A stretch of DNA of 64,000 bases, from contig JANUWF010001783.1 in assembly GCA_026120185.1 (NCBI GenBank), positions 3,255,001-3,319,000 on the forward strand, written 5' to 3'. Under the pieces are notes generated by a model. It did no database searches, was not told where the DNA came from, and saw nothing but the letters and a program-made list of their open reading frames with translations. Positions 56,915 to 64,000 of this stretch are shown here, piece by piece. The stretch's first letter is position 1. Every line of letters starts with the position of its first letter. Origin of the DNA: Voacanga thouarsii. Lineage: Eukaryota > Streptophyta > Magnoliopsida > Gentianales > Apocynaceae. Both the position numbers and the translations under genes were made by a program.

Positions 56915-56957
<43 letters not shown>
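56915..56957. repeat. (TA)n microsatellite
   Basis: TA run closing the first unit of the tandem array. Confidence 0.95.
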
Positions 56958-56961
<4 letters not shown>

Positions 56962-57073
56962 AGCATTTTATCATTTTTTGTGAAATAAATTTTTATTTGT
57001 ATTTTAATTTATAATATTTAATTATTCATTCAAAAATTATAAAATTTTAAATTCTCAACTATCTAAATATACT

Positions 57074-57078
<5 letters not shown>

Positions 57079-57137
<59 letters not shown>
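57079..57137. repeat. (TC)n microsatellite
   Basis: About 59 bp of uninterrupted TC closing the second unit of the tandem array. Confidence 0.95.
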
Positions 57138-57140
<3 letters not shown>

Positions 57141-57870
57141 ATTGGAAGCATTTTATCATTTTTTGTGACTTCTTCCTCTCATTTCTGTTCTATTGAATTT
57201 AAAGTCTCTATTATAATCATCCGTTCATTTTATTTTATTTTTTTGTAATTTTTTCTCTATTTAAAAGGAAATAATATTTTTAAATAACACAAAATATATA
57301 AAGACCTATATAAATAAATTTAAATAATTAATAATTAAATTTTATTAATTTAAATTTAATCATAATAAGTAATATCTGTATTTTTACTACAGTTAATTTT
57401 ATTTATGTTAGATTTTGAAATAAATTTTTATTTACAGTTTAATTTATAATGTTTAATTATTCGTTAAAAAATTATAAAAATTTAAATTCTCAACTATCTA
57501 AATATACTAAAAATATCCCCCCCTCCCTTTTTTTTTCTATTGTAAGCATTTTATCATTTTTGTGACGTCTTTCTCTCATTTCTTATATTTCAATTTTATA
57601 AACTTCCAACTTTGTATTTCAAAGGAATTAATACTTTTAAATAACACAAAATATACAAAGGCCTATATAAATTTAAATAACACACAATTTAAATTTGATA
57701 TTGACATGTAATATACGTATTCTATTACTACTACAATTAATTTTATTTGTATTGGATTTTGAAATAAATTTGTATTTTTAATTTAAGTTTAATTTATAAT
57801 ATTTAATTATTGAAAAAAATTATAAATATATAAATTCTCAACTATCTAAATACACTAAAATTATACTGTC

Positions 57871-58383
57871 AACTATTTAAATAATATTTAAATTTAAATA
57901 TCAATTATCTAAATTTCATAATCCCCTTACATTTCATAATCCAAATAATTTATAAATTAACTGAATTTGGATAATGTGTGAAATATTAAAGTTCTAAAAA
58001 TATCATTTAAAAAAATTACAATCTCAATATTTGTCTTTAAAGTTCTATTATTATTAATTTTGTCTTAAAAATGGCCAAACTAAATTGAACTCTAAAACGT
58101 GATACAAATAATAAAATTTATTACACATAAAATAATATAAAAAAAATGATGAAAGCTAGTCCCACAATGAAATCCTCGACGGTTCCTTGGAGGTTGAACT
58201 CATCTCTGAGACTGTTGTTGTTGTTCTTTGGGTGGTTCTTCTGGTTGTATTGTACCTTGCTCGTAATGGTGAGATGGATCGAAAATATCTATAGAATGTC
58301 TATGCCGTATCTGAGACTGTCCAGAAGAAGGGTTATAGGGCCTAAATTAGTCAAATATTTTTTAGTTATTTGAGGCCATTTTG
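57871..58383. other. AT-rich spacer before Athila LTR
   Basis: No recognised gene. The 75-codon frame at 58146-58373 has a hydrophobic Leu/Phe/Trp-rich middle but no family match. Confidence 0.5.
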
Positions 58384-58509
58384 TGATACATTTTGTGCAA
58401 TAACTGGTCATATTCCTTCATATTTGATATTTTACTCTTGAAAATGTATTTTGTGCATTATTTCAGATTTTAGGGGTAAAATAAGACAAAATTGTCTCAA
58501 AACAGACTA

Positions 58510-58760
58510 GAGGCGGCATCGGCTAGGCCAGGACAGGTGGCGCCGACCACTACTGCTGGCACGCACTTCAAGGTGATAAAAAATCGGTGAAACATGGGTT
58601 GAACAGAACACAGTCGGTGTCGATTGGGAGCCCAGAGGTGGTGCCGACTGCGACTTAGAAGAACTTGGCACGAAAATCGAAAAAAATCGACAACAGACAG
58701 AGAGACAGAATGCAACCGGCGCCGACCCTAGGCAGGACAGGTGGTGTCGGCTGTGTACTG
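58510..58760 (+). repeat. 101-bp tandem repeat with GGCGCCGAC motif in LTR
   Basis: About 2.4 units. Each has a CGGCATCGGC / CGGTGTCGA / CGGCGCCGA core (58514, 58615, 58717), then AGGTGG(C/T)G(C/T)CG, then an A-rich spacer with GGCACG and AAAAAATCG. The GC-rich cores stand out from the AT-rich surroundings. Confidence 0.75.
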
Positions 58761-58878
58761 GTATAGAGGGGGTGCCTTGATTTTCGTAGCGTTTTTAGTA
58801 ATTTTCAGAGTTTTAGTATTTTCCTACTTTTATTCGGCTAGAAACCCTAGAGGGACGAATTTAGACACTTCTAAAGCC

Positions 58879-58887
58879 TATAAATAG
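58879..58887 (+). promoter_or_regulatory. TATA box of Athila LTR
   Basis: TATAAATAG preceded by GCC, in the expected middle of the LTR. Transcription start would be near 58910. Confidence 0.6.
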
Positions 58888-59875
58888 AGGAAAAACACAA
58901 GTCAAATGTATGAATTCAAGGAGCAAAATACAAAATCACTTAAGTTCAAGGAGGAATTTATCAAATCAAGGAGGATTGTACAAGAGAGCCTACGAATGAA
59001 GAAAAAGGAGGTTTGTCTATGAGTGCTTTCTTTTAACTTTGTTTTCTTTTCTTCAACAATAATATATTAATTGTTTTATTATAATTTGACATTATTTTCA
59101 GTATTCATGATTTTTAGAGTTACTTTAATCTTTTGATTAATTGATTGCTATTCTTGGTATTTAATTACTTATACTGATTACGAAATTAATTTGTTATTTC
59201 TTTCTATTAACTTACTTGGAAAAGGGGTTGATGGTGGTCTCAATTCATTAATTTCATATTTGCTGTCTATTAAGTTGCTTGGAAAAGGGGTTAATTACTA
59301 AGAATTGGGTAATGAAAGGTTAATTGATGTTTGCCAGAATATGGATTCATTGGTTAATTTCATATTTTAAATTTTCCAAGATATGAGAATTTAATCAAGG
59401 ATTATATTTAATGCATCTTTTGGGTGAATTAGTTAAGATAGGATATGTGATGCTAATTTGTCTAGAAGATAGTGATTTCATGAATTGGAAAAGAAGTGAA
59501 TCTATCTTAATTATTTATGATGCCAAGAAAATGATTAGTTATGATAATGATTAGGTACTTTTAGGTCGTGTTTGTCAAAATAATGGTTTGAGTTACATAA
59601 TTCTCCATCCTTAACATGTATATATTCTTTTTTTTTTTTATTTTTCTTTTTATTTTTTTTTTACTTTATTGAGTCAGTTAAACAATGAAAGAAAAGTGAT
59701 TACTGCATACTTGTTTCTTGAGGATCGATACTCGTTTTAAACCATATGCTATGCTTAATGATGAGTACGCTTGCTCATATATGTAATTTGAGGTTAACGT
59801 TTTAATTTAAACTTGATTGGGAATATGCTTATTTTTTTATGATTTTTTATACCCAAATTCATACACATCAAGTTT

Positions 59876-59895
59876 TTGGTGCCTTTGCCGGAGAA
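59876..59895 (+). promoter_or_regulatory. Athila primer-binding site
   Basis: TTTGGTGCCTTTGCCGGAGA, a few bases after the LTR end, is a mutated form of the TGGCGCCGTTGCCGGGGA primer site seen in plant Athila-type elements. Confidence 0.75.
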
Positions 59896-60119
59896 CAATA
59901 TCATGAAAACTTGCATTTTGTTGATTTAAATATGTAAATATGTAAATATGTAAATTTGTATAATTGTTCTTTTTACAAAAAGGTGCCATATTTTGTATTT
60001 TGTGTATTTTTATAATTTAATTTACTAACCTTGACTGATGTTTAGTTGACTAATTTGTTCTTTTAATTTTATTTGAATTGTGAATTCCATTATCTAACTA
60101 TCCTCTATGTTTAGGTAAA

Positions 60120-60824
60120 ATGGCGAATTGGAACTAGAGAAGGCTTAGTGAGGGGCAGTACCCCCATTACTCTTCTGAGATAACACTCAAAGCACCAGAA
60201 TCAGCAAAGTTAGTGACAGTGATTGGAAAATTTGCTGTCCATGTTACAAAACGCTTCCAAGAAATAGATTCCACATTTGAGAAGTTTGAGAACATGATCC
60301 GCAATATGAAAAGACAAATCTGGTTTTTGATTGACATGGTGTTGAAGTCTCAAGAACTAACACCAATAGACAAAGAGGAAACAACTGCTGTCATATTACG
60401 GAGTGGAAAGGAGTTGCCAGACATTACAGACTGCAACCGGCGCCAGCTAGAGGAAGAGAACCGGCGCCGGCTGCCCTGTACACCCAAGAACAAAGAGTCC
60501 AACATGCAACCGGCGCCAGCCTAAATAGGGGAACTGGTGCCAGCTGCACCCTTCCCTTCTCCCGGAAATCCCACTAGAAATTCAACTTTTCAGCCTCAAA
60601 TTTCTTATCTTACCCGTATACACAAAGCCCAAAAAGTTGCCCAATTTGAAAAATTCCTTGAGATATTCAAACAACTGCACATAAACATCCTACTCAGTGA
60701 AGCTTTAATCCATTTGCCCAAATATGCCAAATTTCTCAAAAGTATACTCGTAAGCAAAAAGCGATTGAAAGAATTGTCCACAGTGGTGCTAAATGAAGAA
60801 TGTTCAGCCACACAAAGAGAATGA
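60120..60824 (+). pseudogene. Athila gag remnant, internally deleted
   Basis: ATG at 60120 reads MANWN then a stop at 60135. Sequence resumes with KLVTVIGKFAVHVTKRFQEI and ENMIRNMKRQI, followed by the TAVILRSGKEL segment that in Athila lies at the gag-protease side. Two to four CCGGCGCC-bearing repeats (60433-60550) are read as Arg/Pro-rich residues. A stop at 60522 and a frame change lead to VAQFEKFLEIFKQLHINI and LKSILVSKKRLKEL, the gag C-terminus. The large capsid-coding middle normally present is missing. Confidence 0.75.
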
Positions 60825-61602
60825 TCTAGGGAGTTTTTCTATTCCATGTTTTATTGGCACTTTTAATTTTTGTAATGCATTAACTGATTTAGGTGCTAGT
60901 ATTAATTTATTACCATATAAAATATTTAAAAAGCTAGGCCTAGGAGAACCCCAACCCACTAAGATGAGTATTTAACTCGCAGATAGATCTATCAAATACC
61001 ATAGGGGTATAATAGAATATGTGTTTGTAAAAGTTGACAAATTCATATTTTCAGTGATTTTTGTTATTCTTGACATGGATAAAGATTCCAAAGTCCCTTT
61101 AATCTTAGGTAGACCCTTCCTAGTTACAGCAAAGGCGTTAATTGATGTTCATGGAGGGAGGTTAACACTTAGGGTTGGGGATGAGGAAGTAGTCAGTCAA
61201 ATCTACAAAAGTATGCAACATCCTTTATCTCCTGATGATTCTTGTTTAAGAATTGATATTCTTGACGAACTAATTTTAGATTTTATGCAGGAATCATTTG
61301 AGGAAGAGTTGGTGGAAACTTTAGTAGCATATTTGGAGGACTCTATCGATGAGGATGGGATGAAGAGTTTTGAAAAAATTGAGAAAAGTAGTTTGGGGAG
61401 AATGAAATCATTCATAAAGGATCCTCCAGAATTGGATCTAAAAGACCTACCCGAGTACTTGGAATATGTGTTCTTGGCTGAAGGACATAAATTGCCTGTG
61501 ATCATTGCCAAAGATCTCACTAAAGAACAAAAGACCAAATTGGTAAGTGTGTTGGGAAAATATAAGGGAGTAATAGCATGGAAGATCATATATATAAAGT
61601 GA
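60825..61602 (+). pseudogene. Athila aspartic protease
   Basis: GSFSIPCFIGTFNFCNALTD (60828 on) then DLGASINLLPYKIFKKLGL: Athila-type protease active site, where D-L-G-A-S replaces the usual D-S-G. A stop at 60974 interrupts. The frame from 61021 gives VILDMDKDSKVPLILGRPFL, with the conserved ILGRPFL flap-partner motif, then an acidic linker to LPEYLEYVFLAEGHKLPVII, which leads into RT. The protease would cut the gag-pol precursor. Confidence 0.8.
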
Positions 61603-63060
61603 ATTAGTCCATCCTTTTGTACTCATAAGATTTTGATGGAATAAGGTGCAAAGCTCGTAGTGCAATCTTAATGTAGGATGAACCTATATATAAGTGATGT
61701 GGTAAAAGGTGAGGTGATTAAGCTTCTAGATTCAGGCATCGTTTTCCCTCTTTCTGATAGTATTTAGGTGAGTCCTACTCAAGTGGTACCAAAGAATGGA
61801 GGAATGACGGTAAGTCTCAATGATAAAAATGAGCTAGTCCCTATGAGATTTGTCACGGGTTGGAGGTTTTACATTGATTATAATATACTAAACAAAGCCA
61901 CTAGGAAAGACCACTTCCCTCTCCCTTTTATTGACCAAATGTTAGAAAGATTAGCCAGACATGAATACTATTGTTTCTTGGATGGATTTTCTGGCTACCT
62001 ACAAATCCCCATAGCTCTTGAGAACCAAGAAAAAACCACTTTCACATGTTCATATGGTACTTTTGCATATCGTCAAATGCCGTTTGGTCTTTTTAATGAT
62101 CCCAAAACATTCCAAAAGTGCCTGACAGCTATATTTGAAGGGCTCATAGGGGACATCATGCAGGTATTCATGGATGATTTCTCAGTTTTTGGTGATTCGT
62201 TTGACTTGTGTTTATCTAATCTTGAAAAGGTACTAGCAAAATGTAAAGAGACTAACCTCATGCTTAATTGGAAAAAATGCCATTTTATGGTACAAGAAAG
62301 TATTGTGTTGGGGCATAAAATTTCAAGGAAGGGTATAGAAGTAGAGAGAGCAAAAATTGAAGCAATTGAGAAGCTGCCTCCTTCTACTTCTATGAAAGTT
62401 ATAAGGAGCTTTCTTGGTCATGCAGGTTTTTACAGGAGGTTCATCTTAGATTTCTCAAAAATTTCCAAACCTCTTACTTCTTTACTTGAAAAAAATGTTG
62501 TATTTAATTTTGATGAAACATGCCTCAATGCTTTCACCATGCTTAAGGAGAAATTGATTAATTCACTCATTTTGATTGCACCTGATTGGTCTCTTCCATT
62601 TGAACTAATGTGTGATGCAAGTGATTTTACAGTTGGTGCAGTACTTGGACAAAGGAGGAATAAGCACTTCCAACCCATATACTATGCAAGCAAGACTTTA
62701 ACGGATGCGCAAGAAAATTACACAACAACGGAGAAAGATTTGCTTGCCATAGTGTTTGCTTTCAATAAATTTCGTTCTTATCTTATTTTGTCCAAAGTCA
62801 TTGTAAATACAAACCATTCTGCCCTAAAGTACCTACTAACCAAACATGATTCCAAACCAAAATTGATAGGATGGGTATTATTATTGCAGGAATTTGATTT
62901 GGAAATTAGGGACAAAAAGGGTGCGAAAAACTTGGCTGCAGATCACTTGTCAAGACTGGATAATCCCAATTTGGAATCATTGGTAGAGGAGGACATCAGT
63001 GACACCTTTCCGGATGAACAACTCTTGCTCATAGAAGGTGAGATTCCAAACACTCCTTAG
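61603..63060 (+). pseudogene. Athila reverse transcriptase and RNase H
   Basis: After stops at 61600, 61644, 61669 and 61765, the longest frame (61768-63060, 430 codons) has [19 protein letters not shown] start, [33 protein letters not shown] (first catalytic Asp), [10 protein letters not shown], and [11 protein letters not shown] with the catalytic F-M-D-D. RNase H follows: [44 protein letters not shown], ending AADHLSRL before integrase. The 430-codon frame is intact, much better preserved than gag and integrase on either side. Confidence 0.88.
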
Positions 63061-64000
63061 TTCGCAGACTTTGCTAATTACTTAGTTGTAGGAATTATCC
63101 CAAAAGATCTTACAATGCAATAAAAGGGTAAATTCCTCTCTGAAGTACGACATTACTATTAGGAAGACCCTTATTTGTTTAAGTGTTGTGCAGACCAAAT
63201 CATTTGAAGATGTGTGGACTCTAAGGAAGAAGAAGATATTCTTAGACATTATCAGGAAGGACTTGCTGGAGGCCACTACTAAGCCAACAACACTGCACGA
63301 AATGTGCTTAAGTATGGATTCTATTTGCCCACATTGTTCAAAAATGCCCAGAGGTTTATTCAAAGTTGTGGTAGGTGTCAACGCACAGGTAACATTTCTA
63401 AATCTAATGAGATGCCAATACAAATTTTTCAAACTTGTGAAGTATTTGATTGTTGAGGGATAAACTTCATAGGACTCTTTTCTAATTCTTTGGGTAATAA
63501 ATACATTTTGATAGCAATGGATTACGTTTTTAAGTGAGTAGAAGCACAAGCTTTACTAAATACTGATGCAAGGGTTGTGGTAAAATTTCTGAAAAATCTT
63601 TTCACCTGTTTTGGTGTGCCTAATGTGCTCATTAGTGATAGAGGGACTCATTTTTGTAATACTTAAATAGAAAAAGTTCTCAAACATCTAGGAGTAAACC
63701 ATAGGTTTGTCACCCTCTATCATCCCCAAATAAGTGGACATGTTGAAGTGGTTAATAGAGAAATCAAAAAAATCTTGGAAAAAATTGTTAACCAACCTTA
63801 CTAGAAAGGATTGGAGTCTAAAATTAAATGACACTCTTTGGGCATACAGGACAGCTTTTAAGACCCCAATTGGCACAACTGCTTTTCAGTTAATTTATGG
63901 AAAAGCGTGTCATTTACCTGTTGAGATTGAGCATAAAGCTTATTGGGCTATAAAACTTGATAACTTGATCTTGAGTCAACTGGAAAGTCAAGGTTGCTCC
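63061..64000 (+). pseudogene. Athila integrase (runs off window)
   Basis: Broken by stops and shifts but in order: RHYQEGLAGGHY (His pair), CGRCQRTGNIS (Cys pair), a core start FIGLFSNSLGNKYILIAMDY, PNVLISDRGTHFCN (second Asp) and a [20 protein letters not shown] segment carrying the third acidic residue. The sequence continues to the window edge with an [20 protein letters not shown] end. At least seven stops. Integrase would insert element DNA into chromosomes. Confidence 0.8.

Larger units (their letters stand above)
56800..57870. repeat. Degenerate tandem array with microsatellites at unit ends
   Basis: Four diverged units share GAAATAAATTT(T/G)TATTT, then TTTAATTATT, and close with CTCAACTATCTAAATA (near 56884, 57054, 57488 and 57837). 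After the closing phrase come different sequences: (TA)n at 56915-56957, (TC)n at 57079-57137, a C8-T run near 57517-57536, and none after the last. Each of units two to four restarts with an AAGCATTTTATCATTTTT phrase. No coding content. Confidence 0.8.
58384..59870 (+). mobile_element. Athila-type gypsy 5' LTR
   Basis: About 1.49 kb, closing ...ATACACATCA directly before the primer site. The start TGATACATTTTG is inferred because it complements the TGAT/ATCA terminal pair; no target duplication was confirmed. Contains TATAAATAG (58879-58887), a roughly 101-bp GC-containing tandem repeat at 58510-58760, and a doubled TTGGAAAAGGGGTT phrase near 59216 and 59279. The matching 3' LTR would lie beyond the window. 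Confidence 0.75.

Noticed and set aside
1..64000. CRISPR arrays, operons, riboswitches or other prokaryotic systems
   Set aside because: The window is plant nuclear DNA; no regular direct repeats with unique spacers and no operon-like gene runs were found.

Overview
This is an AT-rich nuclear segment of a flowering-plant genome, most likely a dicot. The evidence is spliced nuclear genes with GT-AG introns, plant-type LTR retrotransposons of both superfamilies, plant pararetroviral sequence, hAT, MULE and CACTA-type non-autonomous DNA elements, and long (TA)n tracts. I cannot name the species. Almost the whole window is repeats. The only apparently intact host gene is a mitochondrial-type bL19 ribosomal protein gene on the minus strand (about 28880-42150). 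Host pseudogenes are a two-exon NAP1-like fragment (10830-11212) and a frameshifted PPR gene (21429-22333).

Layout: 352-2330 is a 2-kb LTR-like repeat whose second copy lies at 44029-46100. 2331-9690 is a decayed, apparently non-coding LTR-retrotransposon region into which two solo LTRs of one family landed in opposite orientations (3265-4715 minus, 6268-7794 plus), each with a perfect 5-bp target duplication. 9690-10250 is a copia gag relic. 10830-14103 holds the NAP1 relic next to a Ty3/gypsy gag plus LTR. 15103-20708 is a scrambled endogenous pararetrovirus (Caulimoviridae, petuvirus/florendovirus-like) embedded in a (TA)n microsatellite, with coat protein, protease, movement protein and reverse transcriptase pieces in mixed order and orientation. 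21000-28880 holds the PPR relic and two clean hAT-type elements.

The bL19 gene has coding exons at 28880-30501 and 5' exons at 41606-42150, separated by an 11.1-kb intron. That length is mostly a Ty1/copia element (30576-39965, minus, target duplication GTTAT) carrying a second, different copia element inside its integrase (33218-38003, plus). About 150 bp upstream of the inferred transcript start lies a MULE-like foldback element (42311-43966) with roughly 0.8-kb inverted arms and a perfect 9-bp target duplication.

47913-56480 holds a gypsy LTR, an RTE-type LINE end, a CACTA-like element with a tRNA-like insert, a second gypsy gag plus LTR, and a degenerate L1 LINE. 56800-57870 is a degenerate tandem array with different microsatellites at its unit junctions. 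58384-64000 is an Athila-type gypsy element (LTR, primer site, gag remnant, protease, RT-RNase H, integrase) running off the right edge.

I found no new self-contained biological system. The features most worth checking are the pararetroviral mosaic, the retrotransposon-filled intron of a mitochondrial ribosomal gene, and the long foldback element at that gene's 5' end.
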